NCBI GenBank assembly: GCA_964608095.1 | Contig: CAZSMK010000075.1 | Span: forward strand, 1 to 64,000 | Length of the DNA: 64,000 nt | DNA from: CAZSMK01 sp964608095 | Lineage (GTDB): Bacteria; Sumerlaeota; Sumerlaeia; MWCT01; JAGHBZ01 | Direction of reading: 5' to 3' | Shown: positions 16,147 through 25,592 of the stretch, piece after piece | How positions within the stretch are numbered: the stretch's first letter is position 1 | Layout: every line of letters starts with the position of its first letter | Made by a program: the position numbers and the translations under genes | Notes under the pieces: generated by a model | Databases searched by the model: none | Told to the model about the DNA's origin: nothing | What the model saw: the letters and a program-made list of their open reading frames with translations, nothing else

Positions 16147-17832
16147 TCAAGGTATCGGTGGTGTTGAACCCGTCTGATTACAAGGTCTCCACCACATAAT
16201 TGAGTTATCCCACCAGCAATAATGTTGAGTTACCCCTTCAACTCCTAATCTCTGAAGCATTGTATAGTCATTGGTATCTTTGAGTTTTGGCCATACGGCA
16301 TAGTATGAATTTGCGGTTACACAACAACCTTCAAATTGATTCATATTGTCAGGATTTCCTCCATTATAAAAATCCAATAATAAATATTCAGTCCCATGAA
16401 CAGGACAAATTCTTGTTTCGTAATCTAAGCATTGACCTTCACCCGCGTTGGTACTTGCCCTTATGAGCGCTACGGAAGCGGGTATGGAGAATAGTTCCAT
16501 CGCAAGATGCATCAAATGTGCCTGTTCGTCGCATTCTCCATAATATGGCTTGCCAGCCAGTTGAAGCCAGCTATTTGTACAAATTGCCTGTTCTCCCTCT
16601 TTGAAATCATTTGGCTCATAAGGTGGATCAATACTACCCAAGGCATTGTGTATCGCGTCAGCTATATCTCCTGGTGTTCCGGCCCCGGATGCCTTTTGAC
16701 AATCCCAGCTCAAGCGCTTCTCCGTGCAGTAACTGCCGTATGGTAATCCATAAGTTAAATATATCCTATGAGGTCCGGTTGTTCCAAGATTTATTTCAAC
16801 GTCGGGCTCGGAATCGGTTAACTTTACTTTCCAGTTGATGCTTTTTGAGAGCGTCGCAATATGGTCTGGAAGTTCGGCATCTGACGTAATTGTTACATCC
16901 TGTGGCCAACCTGTCGAAGTATTACCGGTGCTGGTGAAATCAACGTAACTATCCGTTCCGTCGCCGATAAGGTCAAAATGAAGCCCAGCTGGTTTAACTG
17001 TCACATTCGCCTTTAGTTCAAGGTTTAAGCCTTTTTTATTCATTACGGGATTGTTGCGGTCAGGGTCGCTGTCGGGGTCGGAACCATCAGCAAGCCATTC
17101 CGGTTCTTCGTAAGTATCTCCACTATCTGTCCAGTCTGAATTATTGTTTAGTACACCTGCGTAGTCGGATGTGAATTTAATGCTGTTCAACTCCAAGGAA
17201 TACAGTACCATCGTAGAATATGCCTCATCATCAACCTCCCAGACATTACACTCGCCTGTATTTTCTTCTCTTACAATCGAGGTTATAGAATATGTATCTG
17301 GCGCGTCTGGGTAGAAATGATATTTCCTGGGGTCTTCACTGTCTTTAAATCCTGGCGCTCCATAGAAGAAATATCGTTCAGGCACATCAATAGTGAAATA
17401 CTCGGAACTGGATTTGAAACATATTTCCTTGTCATCCCCACTGTTGCCTAGCCAGATATGTCGTCCTTCCCAGTAGAGTGTATAAACTGGATCTCCCTCA
17501 ATATCCACCCATACTCGACCATCCGCTGAACCCCAGAGATGTGAATTAAAGTGTCCTTCAATATTATAATATGCCATTCTTTCATACCCCTCACCACAGC
17601 ACGGATCAGGAGTCGGTGTAGGTGTAGGAGTCGGCGTCGGTGTGGGTGAAGGAGTCGGTGTCGGCGTAAAGGTCGCCACAGGACAGAATTCTATCGCATC
17701 TGCAATTACTACGTCTCCCCCGCTACTACCCCCTGCATCGAGGCTTACCGAATTGTTGCTCCCGTCAAAACAGTACGTCCCGAGCGGCTCATACCAACAT
17801 TCAGGATCCCCGTCTTTATATTGTGAAACCAC
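16147..17832 (-). CDS. 5'-truncated golvesin-like/transglutaminase-like secreted protein
   Basis: A 561-residue reading frame from a GTG at 17832. The first 50 residues match the end of a golvesin C-terminal-like domain (WYEPLGTYCFDG ... VVIADAIEF). The same frame continues upstream with RATNAKYIINSVTP before meeting a TGA near 17938, so the 5' end appears lost. A Pro-Thr linker follows (plus-strand 17610-17668). The C-terminal third has a transglutaminase-like core: GECDEQAHLMHLAMELF with a candidate catalytic Cys, then HGTEYLLLDFYNG. No signal peptide remains. It may be non-functional or may be a remnant of a larger RHS-like or cell-surface protein. Confidence 0.65.
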   Translation of the reverse strand: MVSQYKDGDPECWYEPLGTYCFDGSNNSVSLDAGGSSGGDVVIADAIEFCPVATFTPTPTPSPTPTPTPTPTPTPDPCCGEGYERMAYYNIEGHFNSHLWGSADGRVWVDIEGDPVYTLYWEGRHIWLGNSGDDKEICFKSSSEYFTIDVPERYFFYGAPGFKDSEDPRKYHFYPDAPDTYSITSIVREENTGECNVWEVDDEAYSTMVLYSLELNSIKFTSDYAGVLNNNSDWTDSGDTYEEPEWLADGSDPDSDPDRNNPVMNKKGLNLELKANVTVKPAGLHFDLIGDGTDSYVDFTSTGNTSTGWPQDVTITSDAELPDHIATLSKSINWKVKLTDSEPDVEINLGTTGPHRIYLTYGLPYGSYCTEKRLSWDCQKASGAGTPGDIADAIHNALGSIDPPYEPNDFKEGEQAICTNSWLQLAGKPYYGECDEQAHLMHLAMELFSIPASVALIRASTNAGEGQCLDYETRICPVHGTEYLLLDFYNGGNPDNMNQFEGCCVTANSYYAVWPKLKDTNDYTMLQRLGVEGVTQHYCWWDNSIMWWRPCNQTGSTPPIP

Positions 17833-18105
17833 AGTTTCGGAAGGAGTTACGCTGTTAATAATATATTTTGCATTTGTTGCTCGATTAAGATCTCGGGGCT
17901 CTACGCGGTCGCAAGGCGCAACACGGTCTCAAAGCGAGATGTCTCACGCCCTAACAAAGCGCGGTTGCGTTTTCTCAGTCTTAAGTGATTTCCAGACAGC
18001 CTCCTGGGGCTCGAAGCCCAGTTTCTCCGGTCGTCAAAAAATATTCATGACTCTGAGACGCAACTAACACAAAGAACCGTTTTTTTTAAACGCTGCATTT
18101 TTCTA
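17833..18105. other. Junction region between truncated gene and thrB
   Basis: The left part (to about 17938) still encodes golvesin-type residues in frame with the truncated gene on the minus strand. Beyond it the sequence is G+C-rich low-complexity DNA (ctctacgcggtcgcaaggcgc, cacggtctcaaagcgaga) resembling the repeats at 61600-61800. The coding-to-repeat switch looks like a recombination or deletion junction. No other gene is seen. Confidence 0.5.
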
Positions 18106-19038
18106 TTATAGGGCTTTGAGTATGCGTGTACCCTGTGTGTCGGGAGAAAGAATCATTGTTCTGTTGTGAACGCGTTGTCTGTTGAGTGTTTCGCTCATGA
18201 GGGTGGCGATTTGTTCGGGATTATCACGACAGAAGGCGACGAGAGAAGGACCTGCGCCGCTCAAGACCACAGAACCCGCCCCTCCCTTCAAACCGGCACG
18301 AACTATCCGGTCATAGTATCTTATCAGCTGTTTTCGATACGGTTGGTGTAATCGATCATCCATAATAACCTGGAGATTATCTAACGAGCCACTGCAGATG
18401 GCATCGATGATAAAGGGTATCCGCGAAAGATTGCTCACCGCATCTTTATGTGATACGGTGTCGGGTAGATACTTTCTTGATTCGGAGGAGCGAATCCCGT
18501 ATTCAGGAATTATAAGAACCGCTTTAAGTTTACTATACGGTCGGTATCGTTTGTAGAGAAAGTCATGATTTTTTTTCATCACAGCGGTAAGGCCGCCATA
18601 AAATGCGGCGGTAACATTATCGGGGTGTCCCTCCATTTTGACAATCTCCCTGAGTAATTGTTCTTCGGGGATTTGTTTTTCCCCGCTGAGAATGTTCGCC
18701 GCAAGCATACCGGCAACAATAGCGGTAGCGCTGCTGCCCAATCCCCGTGCGAGGGGAACGTTGAGAAGAATGGAAATCTCCATAGGGGGGAGAGTGACAC
18801 CGGTTCTGCGCGCAATCCGTGCGAGTGATTGATAGACAAGGTTCTTGCGCGTCATGGGTAGTTCGCGATATTTCTCCGGTCCCTGGATGAACAGCTTGGT
18901 TCTTCCCTTTTCCAATATACGGAATTCGAAATAGTTATATAGTTTAAGCGCTAAAGCCAGACAATCATAGCCCGCGCCCAGGTTGGCGGTTGAAGCAGGC
19001 ACACGTAATTTTAGATAGCGATGTGGTTGTCTCAACAT
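18106..19038 (-). CDS. thrB: Homoserine kinase
   Basis: GHMP kinase that phosphorylates homoserine in threonine synthesis. The N-terminal LRVPASTANLGAGYDCLALAL and the ATP-loop motif VPLARGLGSSATA are characteristic of ThrB. The C-terminal GAGSVVLSGAGPSLVAF is the third GHMP motif. The 310 residues match the family. The start has a strong aaggag site. It lies 12 bp downstream of hisH on the same strand, so the two are probably cotranscribed; no other thr or his genes are in the window. Confidence 0.95.
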   Translation of the reverse strand: MLRQPHRYLKLRVPASTANLGAGYDCLALALKLYNYFEFRILEKGRTKLFIQGPEKYRELPMTRKNLVYQSLARIARRTGVTLPPMEISILLNVPLARGLGSSATAIVAGMLAANILSGEKQIPEEQLLREIVKMEGHPDNVTAAFYGGLTAVMKKNHDFLYKRYRPYSKLKAVLIIPEYGIRSSESRKYLPDTVSHKDAVSNLSRIPFIIDAICSGSLDNLQVIMDDRLHQPYRKQLIRYYDRIVRAGLKGGAGSVVLSGAGPSLVAFCRDNPEQIATLMSETLNRQRVHNRTMILSPDTQGTRILKAL

Positions 19039-19050
19039 GACGTTCTCCTT

Positions 19051-19653
19051 TTATACGCCGGCAAAATTTTCTATAAGGCGTAAACCGGCGTGTTGACTTT
19101 TTTCCGGATGAAACTGTGTGGCAAAAAGATTATCCCGGCACACCACGGATACAAAATCAACGTCATAAGTTGTCGTGGCGACTACATTATCTGAATTGCG
19201 CGGGATGACATAATAGGAGTGGACAAAATAGAAATAATCATCCGGCGAAATGTTCTGCATATAGGGTGTCTCACGTTGCCGGCTAAGCTGGTTCCATCCC
19301 ATGTGGGGAACTTTAATACCCCTCCTGAACCGTTTAACTGTACCCGGCAGTATGCCCAGACCCCGCACCTCGGGGGCTTCCTCGCTGGTGTCGAACAACA
19401 CCTGTAAGCCCAGGCAGATGCCGAGGAATGGTCGAGCATGCGCCACAACTTCCTTGATCACGTCGATAAGATTGCGTCGTTCCAGCTCGTGCATTGCCTC
19501 ACCGAAGGCTCCCACACCGGGAAGGACTACTTTATCCGCATCGCGGATTTCGTTGGGATCAGACGAAATAATGGCGGGGCGCCCGATACGCTCAAATGCT
19601 TTCTCAACCGACCGGACGTTTCCCATTCCGTAATCTATGATAACGATTTTCAT
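19051..19653 (-). CDS. hisH: Imidazole glycerol phosphate synthase, glutamine amidotransferase subunit HisH
   Basis: Provides ammonia from glutamine to HisF in histidine synthesis. The triad of class I amidotransferases is seen: Cys in FLGICLGLQVLF (about residue 80) and His/Glu in ATQFHPEKS near 185. N-terminal IIDYGMGNVRSVEKAF and KVPHMGWNQL are HisH hallmarks. The 200 residues are normal. hisF is not adjacent. The ribosome binding site is poor. A 257-bp spacer without a clear gene separates it from the GH57-like gene upstream. Confidence 0.95.
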   Translation of the reverse strand: MKIVIIDYGMGNVRSVEKAFERIGRPAIISSDPNEIRDADKVVLPGVGAFGEAMHELERRNLIDVIKEVVAHARPFLGICLGLQVLFDTSEEAPEVRGLGILPGTVKRFRRGIKVPHMGWNQLSRQRETPYMQNISPDDYFYFVHSYYVIPRNSDNVVATTTYDVDFVSVVCRDNLFATQFHPEKSQHAGLRLIENFAGV

Positions 19654-19910
19654 GAGTATCTTTTTTCTACCGGTAACGCCCCATACCGTTGTCTATATGC
19701 TTAGATACTTCTACATAATTATCTTGCGGTTTACGTGTCAATCTAAAAAAAGCCGATTACGCATAGGCGTCCTTATGCAGTAGCGTTTTTTGGCGAGGGC
19801 GGTGATGTTCTCCCGGCAGGCGCGAGCAGAAACGATGCGATAACACACGAGCGAAAGATAGTTTGCTCTTCGCGGGTGAAAGGCGACAGAGAGAAGGAAG
19901 GGATTGTGTG

Positions 19911-21965
19911 TTACTCTTCCCTGATGCCGCAAAAGAGGGTGTTCTCCCATTTGAAATTAGCGTGCTCGATCTCGCTTGACCAGATATGGCCGGTATTGCA
20001 CGTAAGATTTTCGTGCTCGCGGGTGAACTCTTTGCGGTATCCGAGTGTTCTGAGATTGCGTGCGGCGATGCGATATGCCGCGCGTTCCACAACATTCTGA
20101 TCGCTTTCTTCGATATGGGATTTAATAGCGTCTTCCCATTCGTCGAGAGTCACTCCGTACTGGGCAAGTTTATAGCGTTCGTAACCGTTATGAAAATCGA
20201 GCAGTTCAGTTTTCAGGACATTGAAGATTTTCTTTTCATCGTCCTTTTTGCCCTGCCACCGATAAATGTAGATGGCATTAACGAGTGCGAGTGTAGCCAT
20301 AACCGAACTCTGGTAAGTGGCACGTTGGTCGAAATTTTCCCACGCGGTAGCCAGAGAAGTCCTCGCATCGAAGGCGAAATAGTATGCCTGTGCGGCAAGA
20401 GCGGCAATCACGCATTCCTCAGGATCGGGGACTTCACCGGTATCCTTGAAGAGCACGTTCTCGACCAGTTCTGAAATGTAAATATCGGGTTCGCTGACAC
20501 CTTGATGGAGAAAGTGTTCCCGCCAGTGGATGTAAGCGTATTTGACGAGAAAATCGTCGACGTTCCGATGAATAATCTTTTTGTCTTTTGTGGGTATGAG
20601 GGAGGCCAGGACACCCAGCATTCCCGTGTTGAATTTCGCAGGGTCACCCTTAATCGCATCGGAACAATTCTTCATTGCACAATTAAAGGCGACCTTCCAA
20701 CACTGTGGACCGAGCTCCTCCTGGCGTCCTTCGCTTGTTATCCGTTGATAAGGTCGGTTTTCGTCAACGAGCTTGTATTCCACATTACTGTCGAGGATAC
20801 CTTCCCAACGCCCCAGAGAAATATTATGAGGGTGCCAGTCAAGCCACCCGGTTTTTTCCTTGATTTCTATTTTGCGTGGTTCGGTCGGTGCGGATTGAAA
20901 AATCTCCTTGCTTTTCCGCCTGATGAACATATCCGGCGAAAGGGAGAGATAGCCGAGCTCGGTGAGTTTTATAATCTTCTGTTCAAAATTTTCCACCGAC
21001 TTAGACGTCCTGGCGAGCGCTTCGATATTCTCGAAATGTGCCCAGCAATAATGGATGAGCTCATCGTTGAGTTCCGCGTCGTTCTTGGCAATTGTGCGAT
21101 CTATAAGCTTTTTGACCGAAGGAGTAGCCCTGTTGATCCAATCGCTGAATAATCGGTTTTTAAAGACTACGGATGCGGTTTCCTTTTTGTTCAGATTTAT
21201 CAGGTTCCATGACTTCATCAATATATCCGAAGAATCATCAAGTGCCTGTTCGTTATCAAGGAGAAAAACAAGATGTGGATTGCGGATCTTCTCCTGTTTA
21301 CATTTCGCTGCAATCTCTTCATGGATAATATCGATCACACGGCGGCTATATCCTCCTTCAGGAAGCCAGAACACCACCATAAAATCCTTGTCTCCAAGGT
21401 TCTCGCGAAGGTGTTTGTGGTAATCAATGATGATGTTCCAATACAGGAGAATCCCGATGCGTACAAGAATGCGAATATCATGGTCGTGGTCGAGAAGAGG
21501 GAGAAGCGTATGAAAGGGCACTGTAATACAGGGGCTGACCACACCGGAAGAATAAAGGTTTAGAAGGCGGATGTAGCTGGACTCTCCTGTTTCATAGTCT
21601 ATATCAATAATACGACGTATGGTATCGGGATCAACCGCAAGGGAGAGAAAGGGAACCATTCCTTTTTCTTTGAAGTTGTCGATGAGGGTTTGATGGATAT
21701 AGGCGGCAATGTTAGAAAGCATCCGTGTAAACACGCGATAGCTTTTAGCCATCAAATCCGTCCAATTTTTCCCATTAATTATTTCCTCTCCGATTTGTGC
21801 GGTCACCGGAGCAATACGGTCAATGTACTGTGGCTGTTCGCTGAGAGTATCAAGAAAGTAATCGAGGTCTTCATCTTCCAGTAATGGGGGTAATTCCCTG
21901 TCAATGTCGATCCTTGATCCCGCCTGATATGAATTGCTGTGGAAAATGGGATGTAGGAACTGCAT
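19911..21965 (-). CDS. GH57-like glycoside hydrolase domain protein
   Basis: A 684-residue protein. I start at the ATG at 21965, which has an aaggagg site; a GTG at 21992 would place that site inside the gene. The N-terminal 300 residues follow the GH57 pattern: FLHPIFHSN near the start, SPCITVPFHTLLPLLDHDHDIR around 150, and VVFWLPEGGYSRRVIDII around 200, with Glu in the WLPE block. The C-terminal half (to IREE) is alpha-helical and unfamiliar. GH57 enzymes act on alpha-glucans; the substrate here is not known. No signal peptide is seen. A GH130-like gene lies 565 bp upstream on the same strand. Confidence 0.7.
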   Translation of the reverse strand: MQFLHPIFHSNSYQAGSRIDIDRELPPLLEDEDLDYFLDTLSEQPQYIDRIAPVTAQIGEEIINGKNWTDLMAKSYRVFTRMLSNIAAYIHQTLIDNFKEKGMVPFLSLAVDPDTIRRIIDIDYETGESSYIRLLNLYSSGVVSPCITVPFHTLLPLLDHDHDIRILVRIGILLYWNIIIDYHKHLRENLGDKDFMVVFWLPEGGYSRRVIDIIHEEIAAKCKQEKIRNPHLVFLLDNEQALDDSSDILMKSWNLINLNKKETASVVFKNRLFSDWINRATPSVKKLIDRTIAKNDAELNDELIHYCWAHFENIEALARTSKSVENFEQKIIKLTELGYLSLSPDMFIRRKSKEIFQSAPTEPRKIEIKEKTGWLDWHPHNISLGRWEGILDSNVEYKLVDENRPYQRITSEGRQEELGPQCWKVAFNCAMKNCSDAIKGDPAKFNTGMLGVLASLIPTKDKKIIHRNVDDFLVKYAYIHWREHFLHQGVSEPDIYISELVENVLFKDTGEVPDPEECVIAALAAQAYYFAFDARTSLATAWENFDQRATYQSSVMATLALVNAIYIYRWQGKKDDEKKIFNVLKTELLDFHNGYERYKLAQYGVTLDEWEDAIKSHIEESDQNVVERAAYRIAARNLRTLGYRKEFTREHENLTCNTGHIWSSEIEHANFKWENTLFCGIREE

Positions 21966-22013
21966 TTTGGGTTGTCCTCCTTTTCGGGACACGGTTCGTG
22001 AGGGATATTTTCC

Positions 22014-22041
22014 GTTGTAACCGATGGTTATAAAAAGTCAA
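22014..22041 (-). promoter_or_regulatory. Possible promoter of the GH57-like gene
   Basis: Read on the minus strand, a -35 TTGACT (22036-22041), a 16-bp spacer and a -10-like TACAAC (22014-22019) precede the ATG at 21965 by about 45 bases. The spacing is acceptable; the -10 is weak. Confidence 0.4.
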
Positions 22042-22530
22042 GCTAAGATGATGGTTTTTATAAATACACTTTACATACAATCATAGAACATTAAATTATG
22101 CATGTGACTGTAGAAAAAATCAAGAAAAAAATGTAGTATTTGCACTTTTTCGTGATTATTCGCGAAAAGGGAAAGCATTGATTTTGTTGAAAATACGAAA
22201 TTGCTTCCCCTTTTTTTGTATTTTGTATACGTAATGTAACCACCTGTTTTTAAGACCAGAACATTGAGTGTGGTATAATGACAGGTACAGTGATGAGCTT
22301 CTTTGTTGTACTCCTTCTTTGTGGTTTTCACAACCAGATAGAGGGCGTGACCTTCTTCGTTCTCATTATTTTAACGTTGTCTTTCTATATGTCTTAGATA
22401 CTAAAACCAGCGCACAGGAAAATTTTTTTGCGGTTTTTGATATAATGCATAATAGTGTACTTGATGAGACTCTCCGCCGTAGTTTTCACCTTCAAGAAAG
22501 AACGTGAGGTGAGACGTTCACCCTCTTTTG
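22042..22530. other. AT-rich intergenic region, no gene seen
   Basis: About 490 bp between the GH130-like and GH57-like genes. It contains A and T runs and a short inverted repeat (ggtga/tcacc, about 22508-22522) just past the end of the GH130 gene that is too weak to call a terminator. The reading frames crossing it are short and low in complexity. I see no RNA gene. Confidence 0.5.
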
Positions 22531-23445
22531 CTAACCGGAATATTCCAGACATGCGGATATAAGTTCATCCAGCTTACCGTAGGCAAGGGCAATGCAGGTG
22601 TCAGCCGCTCCGTAATACACCTTGATAGAGCCATCGTCTTCCTCGACCACACCATTACAAAAGACACAATTGTTTACTTCGCCCACCCGTTCATAGGGCT
22701 CTCGTGGGGTCAATATAAATGAAGGATATTGTCCGACAATACGCCACGGCTGTTCGAGATCAAGTAACGCAAGCCCAAGTCGGTAAACGGGTCCGATGGC
22801 TTGCCATACGCCGTGGAAAATCAACAACCAGCCCTCAGGCGTTTTAATCGGCGGTGGTCCAACGCCCCACTTATTCCGTAACCATGTTTCACGCGTGAGA
22901 TCAAGGAGTTTAAAGTCTCCCCAATGAACAAGGTCTGGAGAGAACGCCACCCAATTAAGGACATCGTCGCCCTGCATGGTACGGTCTATCCTGACATACT
23001 TACCGCCGATCTTTTCCGGGAAGAGCACACAATTCCGGCTCCACGGTTGGGTTAAAAAGGGATAGCGCTTAAACTGCCGAAAATCGGTGGTGCTGACCAT
23101 GCCGATTCGGAACACTTCGCCCATGGTCTGCGCACAATAGGTGATATAATAGACATCTTCCAGCAAGGTAATCCGCGGATCGTAAAGATGCTTTTCAAAA
23201 GGCTCGTGTTCATCACTGGAGGGTAATTCGATTGGCTTTGGCTCGATACGGAAATGAATTCCGTCATCACTCCAGGCAAGGTGGAGACGATTGTCACGTT
23301 TCCCATCTTCCACGCGGGGTAGAAGGAGATATTTATCCTTCACTTTTATCGCACCCGGATTATAGACAGCATTACACAGAAACGGGACGTCCTTATGGGT
23401 CAATATAGGATTCCCTTCGTATCTTTTTAGAAGTTCTTCAGCCAT
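22531..23445 (-). CDS. GH130 family glycoside phosphorylase-like protein
   Basis: A 304-residue five-bladed beta-propeller of GH130 (former DUF377), a family of beta-mannoside phosphorylases and related hydrolases. Visible hallmarks are GNPILTHKDVPF and NPGAIKVKDKYLLLPRVED at the N-terminus, LYDPRITLLEDVYYITY around residue 90, GVGPPPIKTPEGWLLIFHGV around 197, and KVYYGAADTCIALA near the end. Several Asp/Glu in these blocks are family catalytic candidates. No signal peptide: cytoplasmic. A gaggaaa site precedes the ATG. It probably handles mannose-containing oligosaccharides, but GH130 specificity varies. Confidence 0.9.
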   Translation of the reverse strand: MAEELLKRYEGNPILTHKDVPFLCNAVYNPGAIKVKDKYLLLPRVEDGKRDNRLHLAWSDDGIHFRIEPKPIELPSSDEHEPFEKHLYDPRITLLEDVYYITYCAQTMGEVFRIGMVSTTDFRQFKRYPFLTQPWSRNCVLFPEKIGGKYVRIDRTMQGDDVLNWVAFSPDLVHWGDFKLLDLTRETWLRNKWGVGPPPIKTPEGWLLIFHGVWQAIGPVYRLGLALLDLEQPWRIVGQYPSFILTPREPYERVGEVNNCVFCNGVVEEDDGSIKVYYGAADTCIALAYGKLDELISACLEYSG

Positions 23446-23521
23446 TCTTTTCCTCGTTATTCATTTAATAGAGTCAAGTATCGGAATGAGACGCCAATTG
23501 TCAACATTCCTCTCCTTCAGT

Positions 23522-24613
23522 TCAGTCGACCAGGTTACACTCGATACTTGACGAACGCTTAAACGTAATGCCAGCAGATAAGACAGTTGCAAGTTGCATG
23601 AAGTCGGTTCGACCATTTTCGATTTCGCTGTTCTCCCATGTCGCCCACGAAGGAACAGGTTTAAGGGGAATCCCTGTTCCTACGGAAGAAATAAGGCGAT
23701 CACCCGTAATAGCGCCAAAGAATGCATAGGGGTCTTTCCCCTCTTTTTTATATCCCTGTCCGGCGGTGGGATCAACCGGAATCCAGCCATAATCGGAGAG
23801 AAAGACCTCCGCCCATGAATGATAACTCGATCTTTCGGGACTAACGATGAACCCGCCGACAAATCGAGCGGGAACACCTGAAGCGCGACAGAGGGCGATA
23901 AAAAGGTAGGCATACTGACCGCAATCACCGCCCTTCTTCTCGAGCGCATACAAGGCGCTTCTCTTTTCCGGTGGATAGTAATATTCAAGATTGTCAACGA
24001 TCCAATCGTAGATTGCACGAGCTTTAAAATAAGCATTCTGTTCATCACCGGTGAGAGTCCGAGCGAGGTCTTTGATCTCCGCCGACTGTTCAAGGTAAGG
24101 CTCTTCACGGGTGTAGAGTTTATAAAACGGGTCGGCGGTGTCATAGTCGCTAATCGTCGTGGGATTTACATCGAAATGGATTGCCCTGCCGGTATAGCGA
24201 ATCCTGCGTTCCAGCACTATAGACTTCTGGTCTTTCAGGTGCGAGGATAGCTCCCAGAATTCAATCCGGTTATAATTTTCCGGCTCGACAAAGAGTTCAT
24301 CGGGTCGTCTCGAGTACTCGATATATACAATGTTTTGTTGAGACGGACGCTCCATAATTTCCGCACTCCATACGCGAAGTAACGGCGTGTCATTGAGGGG
24401 AATTTCTTCCCGTTCACAATACGATGCAAGCCTTGAACCTTTCAAAAGCTCGATCTCATCGAGTTGTAAGCGAAGTGTGACGAGCATATCCTTCGAGTCG
24501 AGGACCCTGAAGGGATAGGCGTCATGATCATAAACCGGCTTCACCTTGCACCCGATAAGAACAAGTGAAATGAGTCCTATCATCAAAAAATGTAGTATAC
24601 TCAGCGGTCTCAT
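23522..24613 (-). CDS. Transglutaminase-like lipoprotein
   Basis: A 363-residue exported protein. The N-terminus (MIGLISLVLIGCKV) has a lipobox ending at Cys22 or so. After a beta-rich domain comes a transglutaminase core: ARAIYDWIVDNLEYY, then the catalytic Cys in GGDCGQYAYLF, His in SYHSWAEVFL and Asp in GWIPVDPTAG, the complete Cys-His-Asp triad. Such lipoproteins act in the envelope as cysteine proteases or amidases. The start has a gggagg site. It is divergent from mlaF. Substrate unknown. Confidence 0.87.
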   Translation of the reverse strand: MRPLSILHFLMIGLISLVLIGCKVKPVYDHDAYPFRVLDSKDMLVTLRLQLDEIELLKGSRLASYCEREEIPLNDTPLLRVWSAEIMERPSQQNIVYIEYSRRPDELFVEPENYNRIEFWELSSHLKDQKSIVLERRIRYTGRAIHFDVNPTTISDYDTADPFYKLYTREEPYLEQSAEIKDLARTLTGDEQNAYFKARAIYDWIVDNLEYYYPPEKRSALYALEKKGGDCGQYAYLFIALCRASGVPARFVGGFIVSPERSSYHSWAEVFLSDYGWIPVDPTAGQGYKKEGKDPYAFFGAITGDRLISSVGTGIPLKPVPSWATWENSEIENGRTDFMQLATVLSAGITFKRSSSIECNLVD

Positions 24614-24808
24614 TATTTGCCTGCCTCCCTTTTAAACAACTGTTATAGAAGAATTATATCTATCAAAAAACGCCGGGCGCAATCTTGTAGTTGAACAAAA
24701 CGTGTTCTTGCCCGACGGGAAAAAGATTGATTTGCAACGTTCTTCAGGCTCATAATTTTGTGAAATGCCTTCTCTTGTTATACATTTATCCAGTGTCGGT
24801 ATATTAGC

Positions 24809-25573
24809 ATGCCTGATGGAACTACAAATAGCAACGTTATCATAATCTCTGACTTGAAAAAAAATCTCGAGAATAAACAGATTTTAAATGGTGTAAATCT
24901 CGAGGTAGAGAAAGGCGAGAGCCGTGTCATTGTCGGAGGAAGCGGCGAGGGCAAAACAATTCTTTTAAAACACATCATTGGATTAATGATTGCGGATAGT
25001 GGAAGGATTGTGGTTGATGGGATAGAGCTTAATGAGAGAAAGCCGGAAACCATCGAACGAATTCGTGACCGCACCAGCATGGTATTCCAGGGAGCCGCGC
25101 TCTTTGATTCATTGAATGTACGTGAAAACGTCGCCTTTACACTTATAAACAAGCATCGGCTCTCAGAAGAAAAAGTCCACGAAATCGTGCGTGACAAACT
25201 GGCGATGGTAAACCTCGAGGGTATAGAAGAAATGGAGCCGTCAAGCTTGAGCGGGGGAATGAAGAAACGCGTTGCCATTGCTCGAGCCCTTGCCACAGAG
25301 CCGGATATCATCCTGTACGATGAACCGACTACAGGACTCGATCCTATCACGGCTGAAACGATCAACGAGCTGATTCTTGCTCTCAAGCGTAAACTCAACG
25401 TTACCCAGCTCGTGGTGACTCACGATATACATAGCAGTTGTCGAATAGCGGATCGAATATCAATGTTGTATAAAGGTGAAATTATTGCCACGGATACGGT
25501 CGAAGGCATGATGAAAAGTCATGATCCTTATATTCAGAAGTTTATGACTGCGTCACTGCCCGGCCAGAGGTGA
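24809..25573 (+). CDS. mlaF: MlaF-type ABC transporter ATPase
   Basis: ATPase of an MCE-type lipid transporter. Walker A is GGSGEGKT (about residues 49-56), the signature is LSGGMKKRVAIARAL and Walker B is IILYDEPTTGLDP. The block MVFQGAALFDSLNVRENVAF is typical of the Mla/Ttg2A subfamily. The 254 residues are normal. The start ATG at 24809 lacks a clear ribosome binding site. It is 19 bp upstream of mlaD. The permease gene mlaE, usually directly upstream, is absent; the upstream gene is divergent. Confidence 0.9.
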   Translation: MPDGTTNSNVIIISDLKKNLENKQILNGVNLEVEKGESRVIVGGSGEGKTILLKHIIGLMIADSGRIVVDGIELNERKPETIERIRDRTSMVFQGAALFDSLNVRENVAFTLINKHRLSEEKVHEIVRDKLAMVNLEGIEEMEPSSLSGGMKKRVAIARALATEPDIILYDEPTTGLDPITAETINELILALKRKLNVTQLVVTHDIHSSCRIADRISMLYKGEIIATDTVEGMMKSHDPYIQKFMTASLPGQR

Positions 25574-25592
25574 TTAATAAAGGAGTCAAAGT

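Noticed and set aside
23522..24613. Relation between this transglutaminase-like lipoprotein and the truncated one at 16147
   Set aside because: Both have a Cys-His-type core but differ in flanking domains and show no clear sequence similarity beyond the motif.
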